A DNA stretch of 64,000 nt from Acidobacteriaceae bacterium dw_441 (GTDB lineage: Bacteria > Acidobacteriota > Terriglobia > Terriglobales > Acidobacteriaceae), in the NCBI GenBank assembly GCA_018449715.1, contig JAAVVA010000001.1, positions 1,860,001 through 1,924,000 of the forward strand, in the 5' to 3' direction. A model generated the notes under the pieces. The model saw nothing but the letters and a program-made list of their open reading frames with translations, was not told the origin of the DNA and did no database searches. The position numbers were made by a program, and so were the translations under genes. Below are positions 27,085 to 39,002 of the stretch, piece by piece (position 1 is the first letter of the stretch; each line of letters starts with the position of its first letter).

Positions 27085-28028
27085 TTATTCCGTGGGGGAA
27101 GGCTCGTAGGCCCACCACAGCTTCAGGTACGCGAGCATCCGGGCCACATGGAAAAAGTCCGATGCGATGAAGTAGAGCAGCGAGACGAAGATCCACCACT
27201 GCCGCAGAAACTCCGGCGTCGCCACGCTCTCAAATGGCACCGGCGTCGCCGAAAAGACCATCGCCAGCACCAACAGCGCGATTTTCACGATGCCCAGCAC
27301 CAGATTGACCTCCATCAGCTTGCCCTTCACCGGCCCCAGGCGCATTGCCGCAATAAGGCTCGCCACCGGCCCGAGATTGCGAAGCATCGCCAGCAGCGGG
27401 GCAACGCTGAGGAACCAGCTCGAGATCAGCCACAGGGTAAACAGCCCGAGCGTCGAGACGATGGCCAGAGCAAAATAGCCCACCAGATTCGGCTCGCCGC
27501 CGTGAGCAAGCGGCCCGGTCACGGTCACCTCTGCACCCCAGCGCACGCAGGCAAACCACAGCAGAAACGTCCCGGCCAGCGCGATCACGCGGATCAGCTG
27601 CAGCACCATCACGGTCAACGGCCTCGCGTGCAGACGGCTGTCCATGCGCCGCAAAACCACCGTCCTGCCCAGCGACGACCACACCACCCACACCGCCAGC
27701 AGCAGAGGAGCCACCCACACCGCGGCGCGACTTACAGGAGGCCACAGGGCCTGCGTTGCTTCGGCCAGCGTCGCGGCAAAGCGCATCGGGTCGAGCAGGC
27801 TCATGGACCTCAGGGCCTCGGTGTTCAGCTGCACGCCGGACAAAATCCCCTTCGCCACATGCAGCACCAACACCAGAGCCGGAGCGCCGTATAGCCAGCG
27901 CCACAGGATCTCCAGCCCGGTCAGCGAAGGACGCGACCAGCACTCCGAGAGCGTACGGACGAACGACTGCGTCCCGCGAACCGAACCGTCCGCCGCAATC
28001 TCCAGGCCGCTTCCGCGTGTGGACTCCA

Positions 28029-28029
<1 letters not shown>
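27085..28029 (-). CDS. Multi-spanning membrane protein of unknown function, coupled to leuS
   Basis: 314 aa with about five or six hydrophobic segments (for example APALVLVLHVAKGILSG, AVWVAPLLLAVWVVWSSLG, VIALAGTFLLWFACVRW, and ALLVLAMVFSATPVPF near the end). Start ATG 28029 overlaps the leuS TAA (TAATG), so it is translated right after leuS. No motif was recognised. The topology resembles small permease-like or DUF families; transport cannot be claimed. Confidence 0.8.
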
Positions 28030-30578
<2,549 letters not shown>

Positions 30579-30704
30579 ATTCTTCCATTGTAAATATGCA
30601 GGCGCAGAATCCCCGCATTTAGGCCGGAAAACGCCCACTCTTCCCTCTTCCGCACATCAGCCGTTACCATGGCCGCGTTCCGTTATTGACCAACGTGAGG
30701 GATC

Positions 30705-32054
30705 ATGGACAAGAGACAATTTCTGAAGACCTCGGGCGCGTTCGCCGCAGCCGCCCTTTTTCCCGGCTTTTCTACCGCTGAGCAGAAGACAGAGATGACA
30801 CATAGAACCAACTGGGCAGGAAACCTCACCTACCACACCGACCACCTCTTCGAGCCCACCTCCGTCGGCGAGCTGCAGCAGGTCATCAAGGACCACGCCA
30901 GCATCCGGCCCCTCGGCACGCGGCACGCCTTCAACCCCATCGCCGACAGCACGCAGGCGCAGGTCTCGCTGAAGAGCTTCAACAAGGTCGAGCTGGACGA
31001 GAAGGCCCGCACCGTCACCGTCGGAGCCGGTGTCCGCTACGGCGACCTCGCCCCCGTGATCGACGCGAAGGGATTCGCCCTGCACAACCTGGCCTCCCTG
31101 CCCCACATCTCCGTCCCCGGAGCCTGCGTCACCGCTACTCACGGCTCCGGCCTGCACAACGGCAACCTCTCCACCTCGGTCGCCGCCCTCGAGTTCGTCG
31201 CCGCCGACGGCTCGCTCCACAAGCTCTCGCGCGAACACGACGGCGACACCTTCAACGGAGCCGTCGTCAATCTCGGCCTGCTCGGCGTCATCACCAGCAT
31301 CACCCTCGACGTCGAACCCACCTTCCAGGTCGCCCAGACTCTCTATACCGACCTGCCCTTCGCCGAGCTGGAGCACCACTTCGACGACATCTACGGAGCC
31401 GCCTACAGCGTCAGCATCTTCACTGACTGGCAGAAGGGCCGCGGCACCGAGCTGTGGCTCAAACGCCGCGTCAAACCCGGCGAAAAGCTCGACACGCCGC
31501 CCGAGTTCTACAACGGCAAACTGGCGACGAAGAACATGCACCCCATCCCCGACCTCGACGCCATCAACTGCACCCCGCAGATGGGCGTTCCCGGTCCGTG
31601 GTTCGAGCGTCTGCCTCACTTCCGCATGAACTTCACGCCGTCGAGCGGCGAGGAGCTGCAGACCGAATACTTTGTCCCCCGCGCCGACGCCTACCGGGCT
31701 ATCCGCGCCGTCGAGACGCTACGCGATCAGATCACGCCGCATCTGCTCACCACCGAGCTGCGCACCATCGCCGCCGACAACCTGTGGCTCAGCATGGCCC
31801 ACCAGCAGGACTCCCTCGCCATCCACTTCACCTGGAAGCGCGAGTGGCCCATCGTGCAGAAGATCCTGCCGCAGATCGAGGCGAAGCTCGCGCCCTTCAA
31901 CCCGCGCCCCCACTGGGCGAAGCTCTTCACCCTGAAGCCCGCACAGATTCGCGCTGCTTACCCGAAGCTGAACGACTTCAAAGAACTGGCGAAGCAGTAC
32001 GACCCGCAGGGCAAGTTCCGCAACCAGTTCATCAATGACGTGCTGTACAGCTAG
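30705..32054 (+). CDS. Exported FAD-dependent alditol oxidase-like protein
   Basis: 449 aa. A Tat-like start (MDKRQFLKTSGAFAAAALFPG) is followed by the FAD-binding type 4 fold: SIRPLGTRHAFNPIADS, where the His corresponds to the residue covalently holding FAD in Streptomyces AldO (GTRHSFN), then PGACVTATHGSG, and a C-terminal ALO domain with FTWKREW and HWAKLF. Related enzymes oxidise xylitol, sorbitol or aldonolactones with oxygen, giving H2O2. The substrate is not readable here. GTGAGGGATC before the ATG is a fair ribosome-binding site. Confidence 0.85.
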   Translation: MDKRQFLKTSGAFAAAALFPGFSTAEQKTEMTHRTNWAGNLTYHTDHLFEPTSVGELQQVIKDHASIRPLGTRHAFNPIADSTQAQVSLKSFNKVELDEKARTVTVGAGVRYGDLAPVIDAKGFALHNLASLPHISVPGACVTATHGSGLHNGNLSTSVAALEFVAADGSLHKLSREHDGDTFNGAVVNLGLLGVITSITLDVEPTFQVAQTLYTDLPFAELEHHFDDIYGAAYSVSIFTDWQKGRGTELWLKRRVKPGEKLDTPPEFYNGKLATKNMHPIPDLDAINCTPQMGVPGPWFERLPHFRMNFTPSSGEELQTEYFVPRADAYRAIRAVETLRDQITPHLLTTELRTIAADNLWLSMAHQQDSLAIHFTWKREWPIVQKILPQIEAKLAPFNPRPHWAKLFTLKPAQIRAAYPKLNDFKELAKQYDPQGKFRNQFINDVLYS

Positions 32055-32067
32055 CCCACTCTGTCTC

Positions 32068-32112
32068 GGAAGAAGTACTGCAGTCCCCCCCCCTGCAGCA
32101 CTTCTTCTTTAA
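32068..32112 (+). terminator. Intrinsic terminator after the alditol oxidase gene
   Basis: GAAGAAGTACTGCAG and CTGCAGCACTTCTTC form a long, nearly perfect stem (32069-32107) around a C9-type loop, followed by TTT. Confidence 0.8.
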
Positions 32113-32171
32113 ACCAGCCGCTTCAATCCCGAGCGCAGAACCTGCAGTTGCCCCCGAGCATCCAACACACC

Positions 32172-32885
32172 ATGACCGAAGAACTCAAAGGCCAACTTGC
32201 CGTCGTTACTGGAGCCGCACGCGGCATCGGAGCAGCCATCAGCAAACAGCTTGCCTCGATGGGAGCCACCGTTATCCTAGCTGCACGCGACCGTGCAAAG
32301 CTCGATCAGGTGCAGCAGGAGATCGCCTCCGCTGGAGGCACCGCCCATGCCATCGAGCTTGATCTTCTCAGCGAGGAATCCATCGCGGCTCTCGGCAGCA
32401 CCATCACCATGCAGTATGGCCGCTGCGACATTCTCGTCAACAACGCGGGAGTCGGCCTGCTCGGCAAGCCTCTCGTCGAGATGTCCCCCGCCGACTGGGA
32501 CACCCTGATGGGAACCAACCTCCGCGGCCCCTACCTGATGGTCCGCGCCCTGGCCCCGCTGATGATCGCCGCGAAATCCGGGCACATCATCAACATCTCG
32601 TCGCTCGCCGGACGCAATCCCCTCCCCAACGGAGCAGCCTACTCGGCCTCCAAGTGGGGGCTCAACGGCCTGACCTACTCGCTCGCCGAAGAGCTTCGCC
32701 CGCACAACATCCGCGTCTCGGTCATCGCGCCCGGCTCGGTCGATACCAGCTTCGGCCGCGGCGAACCCGGCAACCCACGCAAGATCCAGCCCGACGACGT
32801 AGCCCGCATCGTCGCGATGCTCGCCACGCAGGCCCCGCAGTCCTTCGTCAGCGAAGTCCTGATCCGCCCCACGCAAAAGCCGTAA
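32172..32885 (+). CDS. Short-chain dehydrogenase/reductase
   Basis: 237 aa from ATG 32172. Classical SDR: cofactor loop VTGAARGIGAA (residues 11-21), NNAG (about 90), catalytic Ser in INISSLAG and Y-x3-K in AYSASKWGL. The Arg after the second beta-strand (ILAARDRAK) suggests NADP(H) preference. The substrate is unknown; the general fold fits 3-oxoacyl-ACP reductases or sugar/alcohol dehydrogenases. No clear ribosome-binding site, and an upstream TTG-initiated extension is unsupported. Confidence 0.92.
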   Translation: MTEELKGQLAVVTGAARGIGAAISKQLASMGATVILAARDRAKLDQVQQEIASAGGTAHAIELDLLSEESIAALGSTITMQYGRCDILVNNAGVGLLGKPLVEMSPADWDTLMGTNLRGPYLMVRALAPLMIAAKSGHIINISSLAGRNPLPNGAAYSASKWGLNGLTYSLAEELRPHNIRVSVIAPGSVDTSFGRGEPGNPRKIQPDDVARIVAMLATQAPQSFVSEVLIRPTQKP

Positions 32886-32976
32886 CCACCATCGATCTCC
32901 AGGTGCCCCATCCTTGCCGCAGGCAACGGTGGGATGAACCCTTCATCCCCGCCACAACCGGGACGCACCACGAAAC

Positions 32977-33846
32977 CTACCTCGCCGCCAGCGCCCTCAG
33001 CACCCCAACATTCCGAGCCTCATCCCCCGGATTATCCACCGGAGTCTCCGCGATAAACGCGCTGTGATTGAACCTGCTATCGTGCAGCAGCCGCCGAAAA
33101 GCCTCCGCCCCAATCGTTCCCTCGCCGATATTCTCGTGCCGGTCGAGCTTCGACCCCATCGCAGCCTTGGCATCGTTGCAGTGCCACACCTTCACCGCAT
33201 CGAACCCCACCGTCGACTCCACCAGCTTCATCGTCTCGATGTAGCCGTCGGTCGTCACAATGTCATATCCGGCCACGTGAATGTGGCAGGTATCGAGACA
33301 CACCGCCACCGGGGCGCACGCCTTCAGGGTCTCCACCAGCTCGGCCACCTGCTCCAGCTTGCCGCCGAGCGAAAACTCCGCGCCTGCCGTGTTCTCAATC
33401 AGGATGTGAAAGTTCTTTCCGGCAAAATCGATCCCCTCAATCGCCTTCTCGATCGATTCCGCCGCATAGGTCAGCCCCTGCTCCCGCGTCAGCCCCTTCC
33501 AGCTTCCCGGATGCAGCACCAGGAACTCCGCCCCCAGCGCCAGCGCCCGCTCCACCTCGCCGCGAAACGCGCCAATCGAGTTCACCCGTACCGTATCGGT
33601 CTGGCTGCACAGGTTAATCAGGTAGCTCGCATGAACCGCCACCGGATTCACATCCAGCTTCGCCCGCAGCTCTTGCATCTTCGCGGCATCCTCAGGCTTC
33701 ACCGGCGAGGCCTTCCACGTTCTCGGACTCGCCGAAAAGATCTGAAAGGTGTTCGCTCCCGCGTCCACGGCGCGGTTCACCGCAGTCCACACGCCGCCGC
33801 CCGTCCCTACATGCACTCCAATGCGCTTCTTCGTCGTCGTTGCCAT
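32977..33846 (-). CDS. nfo: Endonuclease IV (AP endonuclease)
   Basis: 289 aa, TIM barrel with the three-zinc site residues visible: VAVHASYLINL (His), LVLHPGSW (His), ILIENTAG (Glu), CLDTCHIHVAGYD (Asp, His), VWHCNDAK (His) and DRHENIGEG (Asp-x-His, Glu). It cuts DNA 5' of abasic sites in base excision repair. Complete and without odd features; divergent from the DUF6526 gene. Confidence 0.97.
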   Translation of the reverse strand: MATTTKKRIGVHVGTGGGVWTAVNRAVDAGANTFQIFSASPRTWKASPVKPEDAAKMQELRAKLDVNPVAVHASYLINLCSQTDTVRVNSIGAFRGEVERALALGAEFLVLHPGSWKGLTREQGLTYAAESIEKAIEGIDFAGKNFHILIENTAGAEFSLGGKLEQVAELVETLKACAPVAVCLDTCHIHVAGYDIVTTDGYIETMKLVESTVGFDAVKVWHCNDAKAAMGSKLDRHENIGEGTIGAEAFRRLLHDSRFNHSAFIAETPVDNPGDEARNVGVLRALAAR

Positions 33847-33920
33847 GATTCCAGCCTACTGCAACCGCATGTGACAAATCCGCATGCTATGCTGAGGCCG
33901 CGATTTCGAAAAAGGATCCC

Positions 33921-34361
33921 ATGCCCGCACCGCAGAACCTCCGCAATCACAGCCGCGTCGATCCAGCGATCCACTTCTTCGTCGTCCCCGTTCTGCTGAT
34001 CAACGTGGTCGTTGCGATCTGGCAGGCCGTCGTTCACTGGAACAACCTCCGCGCCTTCTGCCTGTGGTGGATCGTCGTCGCCATCGCGCTTGTCATCGTA
34101 GCCGCAAAGACCCGCATGAACGCCCTGAAGGTGCAGGACCGCATCATCCGCCTCGAAGAGCACCTTCGCCTCGCCACCCTGCTTCCTGCCGAACAGAAGG
34201 TCCACATCCCCGAGCTCACCACACCGCAGCTGATCGCCCTGCGCTTCGCCTCCGACGAGGAACTGCCCGCCCTCGTCCACAAGACCCTCACCCGCAACCT
34301 CGAGCCGAAGCAGATCAAAGAGAGCATTACCCACTGGCGCGCCGACCACGAGCGCGTTTAA
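33921..34361 (+). CDS. DUF6526-family membrane protein
   Basis: 146 aa, ATG 33921 with AAAAAGGATCCC upstream. Two adjacent transmembrane helices (FFVVPVLLINVVVAIWQAV and FCLWWIVVAIALVIVA) are followed by a basic, helical cytoplasmic part with VQDRIIRLEEHLRL, the recognisable DUF6526 pattern seen in acidobacteria and Bacteroidetes. Function unknown. Confidence 0.88.
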   Translation: MPAPQNLRNHSRVDPAIHFFVVPVLLINVVVAIWQAVVHWNNLRAFCLWWIVVAIALVIVAAKTRMNALKVQDRIIRLEEHLRLATLLPAEQKVHIPELTTPQLIALRFASDEELPALVHKTLTRNLEPKQIKESITHWRADHERV

Positions 34362-34400
34362 TTCAAGAAGGCTCGCATCCCACCGGATATAATTCCGGCC

Positions 34401-35051
34401 ATGAAGCGCATCCTCTTTGCAGCCATCTCGCTCTTCACCGCATTTCCTCTGGTCGCTCAAACGGCCATCCCTCCGACAGGCGCAACGCCGTTCAAAAACA
34501 CCTCCACGTTCAAGCCGCCCGCTGGAGCCAAAATGGCCATCATCGAGTTCGAGGATCTCGAGTGCCCTCTCTGTGCGCTTTCATTCCCTATCGCTCATGC
34601 GGCCATGACCCGTTACAACATCCCTCGCGTTCACCACGACTTCATCATTCCGAGCCATGTATGGTCTCGCACCGCCGCAATCAATGCCCGCTATCTCGAA
34701 GATCGCATCTCCCCCAAAGTTGCCGAAGACTTTCGCCGCGACGTCTTTGCCAACCAGTCGCATATTGCAAGCCGTGACGATCTCTTCACCTTCACTCGCT
34801 CCTGGTTCCAGGCTCACGGTCAGCAGCTCCCTTTTGTCATTGATCCCGATGGCCGCTGCGCCAAAGAGGTGCAGGCAGATTGCATACTCGCAACACGTCT
34901 CGGCGTTCTTCATACACCTACGATCATCGTCGCCACGGCCAACCGCTGGATCGAAGTTACCGATCCAAGACAACTCGACGAAGTCATTCATGTAGCGCAG
35001 GCCTCTCTTCAAGAACCTGCAAACGAGCGGCTCTCAAAGCACAGCAATTAG
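34401..35051 (+). CDS. DsbA-like exported thiol-disulfide oxidoreductase
   Basis: 216 aa with signal peptide (cleavage near LVAQ, residue 20). Thioredoxin-fold active site IIEFEDLECPLC with C55-P-L-C58, an inserted helical domain, and the cis-proline loop in LHTPTIIV. Two further cysteines (GRCAKEVQADC) may form a second disulfide. Probably shuttles disulfides in the periplasm. No DsbB partner is adjacent. Confidence 0.88.
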   Translation: MKRILFAAISLFTAFPLVAQTAIPPTGATPFKNTSTFKPPAGAKMAIIEFEDLECPLCALSFPIAHAAMTRYNIPRVHHDFIIPSHVWSRTAAINARYLEDRISPKVAEDFRRDVFANQSHIASRDDLFTFTRSWFQAHGQQLPFVIDPDGRCAKEVQADCILATRLGVLHTPTIIVATANRWIEVTDPRQLDEVIHVAQASLQEPANERLSKHSN

Positions 35052-35077
35052 CTGTCCTGCCCTTCAGGGTGCAAAAA

Positions 35078-35110
35078 GAAAATCCCCGGATAATCCGGGG
35101 ATTTTCTTTG
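35078..35110. terminator. Bidirectional intrinsic terminator
   Basis: A perfect 13-bp stem GAAAATCCCCGGA/TCCGGGGATTTTC with a TAA loop (35078-35106), T-rich on both strands, lying between the convergent DsbA-like gene and the reductase gene. Confidence 0.92.
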
Positions 35111-35138
35111 TTCCAGAACAGGGCGGCGTGTCCCGTGT

Positions 35139-36311
35139 TTAGTACACGTCGCGCTGATACCGCTTCTGCTTCTTCATGTTGGCGAGGTACTCGTTCGCGT
35201 GATCCAGGGTTCCGTTCGAGCCCTTGGCAATCGCATCCAGCAGCGCCAGCTCGACATCCTTGGCCATACGGGTCGCATCGCCGCAGACGTAGAAGTGGGC
35301 CCCGCGCTCCAGCCACTCGAAGACCTCCTTCGCGTTCTCCTCGATGCGGTCCTGCACATACACCTTGTTGTGCTGGTCGCGCGAGAAGGCAGTGCTCAGC
35401 GTCAGGAAGCCATCCTTCACCATGCCCTCAAGCTGCTCCTGGTAAAGGAAGTCCAGCTTGGAGCGCTGCTCGCCAAAGAAGAGCCAGTTGCCGCCGGTCG
35501 CTCCCAGCACCTGACGCTCCTCAAGGAACGAACGGAAGGGAGCAATGCCGGTTCCGGGACCAACCATGATCACAGGAACGGTGGGGTCCTCGGGCAGACG
35601 GAAGTTGTTGTTCGCGTGCAGGAAGATCGGCATCTTCGTCCCCACCGCCGAGCGGTCGCCCAGGTGTCCGCTGCACACGCCCTGACGCTCGCGTCCATGC
35701 GCTTCATAGCGAATCACGCGCACCGTCGTGTGCACCGTATCCGGGTGAGCCTTCTGGCTCGACGAGATCGAGTACATCCTCGGAGTCAGGCGCTGCAGAA
35801 TCGTAAAGAGCTGCTGCGGATCGGTGATGGTTCCAGGAAAATCGGTGATCAGGTCGACAAACTCGCGTCCCCAGCAGTACTCTTCGGCGCGAGCGCGGTT
35901 GTCCGGTCCAGTCAGGTTCTGCAGACCCTCCACCGTGGGGGCCAGCTTCGCAAGCTGCCCGATGGCTCCGCGCGAAAGCTTGCCGATCGTCAGGCGCGAA
36001 CGCAGCGCCTCTTCGAGCGAGATCTCGACCTTATTGTGGTCGAGCACGCGCTCATCGCCCTTGTAACCAAGGGCCTTCAGAACATCCTCAACGGCCTCGG
36101 GCCGGTTTTCGGGAAGAATGCCCACCGCATCTCCGGGCGCGTAGGTCATTCCCTCTTCCAGCGCCAGCTCAATGTGGCGCGTCTCTTTCTCCGATCCCTC
36201 GGCGGTCAACTGATAGTTAACATTGACGTTCGAGTGATACGGATTATTACGGGTGTACTTCTGGGCGTGGCCAGCCCCAGCTTTCGATTCCTGTTCCAGA
36301 ACTTCGCTCAT
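35139..36311 (-). CDS. CysJ-like NADPH/FAD reductase module lacking the FMN domain
   Basis: 390 aa from ATG 36311; the frame runs further up without start support. It matches the C-terminal two thirds of sulfite reductase flavoprotein CysJ: connecting domain, FAD-binding RMYSISSS, NADPH-binding GPGTGIAPFRSFLEERQ, FFGEQRS and YVCGDATRMA, and the exact CysJ-type C-terminus YQRDVY. The flavodoxin-like FMN domain that normally precedes these is absent, as in stand-alone diflavin-reductase relatives. It could pass electrons to a separate flavodoxin or ferredoxin, or directly to a siroheme reductase encoded elsewhere. Confidence 0.88.
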   Translation of the reverse strand: MSEVLEQESKAGAGHAQKYTRNNPYHSNVNVNYQLTAEGSEKETRHIELALEEGMTYAPGDAVGILPENRPEAVEDVLKALGYKGDERVLDHNKVEISLEEALRSRLTIGKLSRGAIGQLAKLAPTVEGLQNLTGPDNRARAEEYCWGREFVDLITDFPGTITDPQQLFTILQRLTPRMYSISSSQKAHPDTVHTTVRVIRYEAHGRERQGVCSGHLGDRSAVGTKMPIFLHANNNFRLPEDPTVPVIMVGPGTGIAPFRSFLEERQVLGATGGNWLFFGEQRSKLDFLYQEQLEGMVKDGFLTLSTAFSRDQHNKVYVQDRIEENAKEVFEWLERGAHFYVCGDATRMAKDVELALLDAIAKGSNGTLDHANEYLANMKKQKRYQRDVY

Positions 36312-36497
36312 GCATCTATGGTAAAACGCATCGCGGTAAAATGCATCGCCTTGTGCGACCAAATTAGTCCGAAAGTCGTAGATCCACCGCCCGGTGACTC
36401 CAAGCCATCGCAATAGCCCCGACCTCCTGCGATAAACTCGTTCAGACCAAGTCACGGGAAGCCGAGTCGAACGAAAGACAACAGAAAATGGTGGCAA

Positions 36498-38834
36498 TTG
36501 TTCTCTTGGACCTCAAAATCTCTCCCTCGCGCTAACCCCGTCCTCTTCTTTCTTCTGCTCCTCTTCTCTGCCTCCACCTCCCACTCCCAGGAACCCCGCA
36601 TCGTCGGCCCCGGCGGTGGCGGAGCCATGTTTCATGTCACCCTCAATCCCCGCGACCCGAGCGAGGTTCTGCTCTCCTGCGACATGACCGGCTCCTACAT
36701 CAGCCACGACGGCGGGCATCACTGGCGGATGTTCAGCCTTCGCGGCAGCGCCCACTTCTTCGCCTTCGACCCCGTCCGTCCGCACGTCCTCTACGCCGCG
36801 ACCGTCGGCCTCTGGCGCAGCACCGACGACGGGGCGACATGGAACCTCCTCTGGCCGCGCCCCTCGACCATCCGGGGAGTCCAGATGGACTCCGACCACG
36901 CGGACGAGACCCTCCTCACCTCCTCCAATCCCATTGGAGAAATCGTCGCCCTCGCCATCGACCCCGCAGACTCGAACACCCTCTACGCTGCCGCCACAAA
37001 AGAAGGACGCACCTCTCTGGTCCTCTCCCGCGATGGAGGCACCACTTGGCACACGCTTCACCCCCTTGCCGCGCCTCCCCTGCGCCTTTGGATCGCCCCA
37101 AACTCCCCTCGCTCTATCCGCGACCTCTATGCCGCAACTCCGGGCGGCCTGGAAGCCCGTATCCGAGGAGCGTGGCAAAATCTCCCCGCTCCCGCAGGAA
37201 CCACCTTCACCGACATCTCCGCAGGCTTCCCGTCCTCTCCCCAAGCCTCTCCCACCTTCTACTCCGTCTCCCAGAACGGCCTCTTTGTCTCGCTCGACGG
37301 GGGCCGCAACTGGACCTCATCCGCACTCCCCGGAGTTGGAGCGAAGCTCCGCACCGTTGCCGCCAGCCTTCATCACCCTGCCACTGCCTACGCCTCCTTC
37401 CGCGAGATGAAGCTCGACGGCGACCTCGTTCAGGGAGTCGCCCGCACCGACGACTCCGGCCAGCACTGGACGCTCCTCTGGGGTTCCACCCGCTCCAAAG
37501 AAGCTGCGAACATCCACGACGCCTGGATCGCCGCCCAGATGTCGCCCCAATGGACCGAGGAGCCCCTCAACCTTACCGTCTCCGACGACGACCCCGACCT
37601 CGCCTACGCCACCGACCTGGGCCGCACTCTGGCCACCATCGACGGCGGCAAAACGTGGACCGCTCGCTACTCCGAACCAGCCGGACTATCGCATTCTGGC
37701 TCCGCGGCATATCCCGAAACCTGGATCAGCACCGGCCTCGACGTCACTACCACTTACGGCTACCTCTTCGACCCCTTCGACCCCAACCGCCGCTTCATCC
37801 TCACCACCGACATCGGCCTCTTCCGCAGCGAAGACGCCGGGCGCTCCTGGGTGCGCTCCGTCGAAGGAGTCCCCAACCGCTGGCGAAACACCTCCTACGC
37901 CCTCGCCTTCGACCCCGAGGTACGCGGAAAAATGTGGGCAGCCATGAGCGACAACCACGACCTTCCCCGCCCCAAGATGTGGCGACATAAAGCCACGGAC
38001 ACCTACATCGGCGGCATCTGCGAGAGCACCGACGGAGGGCGCACCTGGCACGCTTCCAGCGACGGAATGCCCCTGACCGCCCCTACGCACCTTCTCCTCG
38101 ATCCCACGTCCCCCGCAGGCCACCGCACGCTCTGGGCCGCGACGATGGGCCACGGCATCTACCGGTCTAATAATGACGGACAGAGTTGGGAGCCGATCAA
38201 TGACGGCATCACCCAGCAGGACCCTCTGGCGTGGCGTCTCGCCCGCGCCTCCGACGGAACCCTCTACGCCCTGATCGCTCGTCGCGGCGAGGACGGCAGC
38301 ATCGGGAACTCCGGCGACGGAGCGCTCTACCGCTCCACCGACAAAGGCGACCACTGGGCCCCCATCGCTCTTCCCGCAGGATCGAACGCCCCCAATGGCA
38401 TCGCCATCGACCCCGCCGATCCCAGCCGTATCTATCTCTCCCTCTGGGCTCGCGAAACTCCCAACGCCACGCTCAGACCAGGGCAACACATTCTCAACGG
38501 TCTCGGAGGAGGTATCGCCCTCTCGACCGACGGCGGTAAAACCTGGCGATGGACGCTCGACCGCGACCGCCACATCTACGACGTAACCGTTGACTCTCGC
38601 GATCCGAAGACCCTCTACGCCACAGGCTTCGAGTCCTCCGCCTGGATCTCCCGCGACCGCGGCGAGCACTGGGCCCGCATCCCCGGCTACAACTTCAAGT
38701 GGGGGCATCGCGTCCAGCCGGACCCTCTGGACCCGGACAAGGTCTATATCTCCACCTTCGGGGGCGGAGTATGGCATTTGTCCGTCTCAGGGTTACCAAC
38801 AGGCGATATTGCAACAAAACAGCTCATTCCCTGA
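36498..38834 (+). CDS. Exported Asp-box (BNR) beta-propeller protein, GH74-like
   Basis: 778 aa. The only start in this frame ahead of the signal peptide (PVLFFLLLLFSASTSHSQ) is TTG 36498, preceded by GGTGG. At least eleven Asp-box turns of the form S-x-D-x-G-x-x-W are spread along the protein (SHDGGHHW, STDDGATW, SRDGGTTW, SLDGGRNW, SEDAGRSW, STDGGRTW, STDKGDHW, SRDRGEHW and others), as in two tandem seven-bladed propellers of GH74 xyloglucanases and related sialidase/VPS10-like proteins. A catalytic Asp pair was not assigned, so enzymatic activity on xyloglucan is a possibility only. Confidence 0.8.
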   Translation: MFSWTSKSLPRANPVLFFLLLLFSASTSHSQEPRIVGPGGGGAMFHVTLNPRDPSEVLLSCDMTGSYISHDGGHHWRMFSLRGSAHFFAFDPVRPHVLYAATVGLWRSTDDGATWNLLWPRPSTIRGVQMDSDHADETLLTSSNPIGEIVALAIDPADSNTLYAAATKEGRTSLVLSRDGGTTWHTLHPLAAPPLRLWIAPNSPRSIRDLYAATPGGLEARIRGAWQNLPAPAGTTFTDISAGFPSSPQASPTFYSVSQNGLFVSLDGGRNWTSSALPGVGAKLRTVAASLHHPATAYASFREMKLDGDLVQGVARTDDSGQHWTLLWGSTRSKEAANIHDAWIAAQMSPQWTEEPLNLTVSDDDPDLAYATDLGRTLATIDGGKTWTARYSEPAGLSHSGSAAYPETWISTGLDVTTTYGYLFDPFDPNRRFILTTDIGLFRSEDAGRSWVRSVEGVPNRWRNTSYALAFDPEVRGKMWAAMSDNHDLPRPKMWRHKATDTYIGGICESTDGGRTWHASSDGMPLTAPTHLLLDPTSPAGHRTLWAATMGHGIYRSNNDGQSWEPINDGITQQDPLAWRLARASDGTLYALIARRGEDGSIGNSGDGALYRSTDKGDHWAPIALPAGSNAPNGIAIDPADPSRIYLSLWARETPNATLRPGQHILNGLGGGIALSTDGGKTWRWTLDRDRHIYDVTVDSRDPKTLYATGFESSAWISRDRGEHWARIPGYNFKWGHRVQPDPLDPDKVYISTFGGGVWHLSVSGLPTGDIATKQLIP

Positions 38835-39002
38835 AAACACTGTCTATACTGTCTTGCTAACAGCCGAAATACAGCCTGGGAATGAAAGAACGGAACCGAG
38901 ACCGTTCTTTCCACGTATTTCCATCGACAGGCCCCGCAAGTCCGTCAGCGACCGGCGCAGGAAACTGACACGCGTATATCACATCATCAGGAGTGAATCA
39001 CC

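Noticed and set aside
30657..31619. 320-codon minus-strand frame rich in Gly/Val/Asp
   Set aside because: Antisense shadow of the alditol oxidase gene with typical low-complexity composition.
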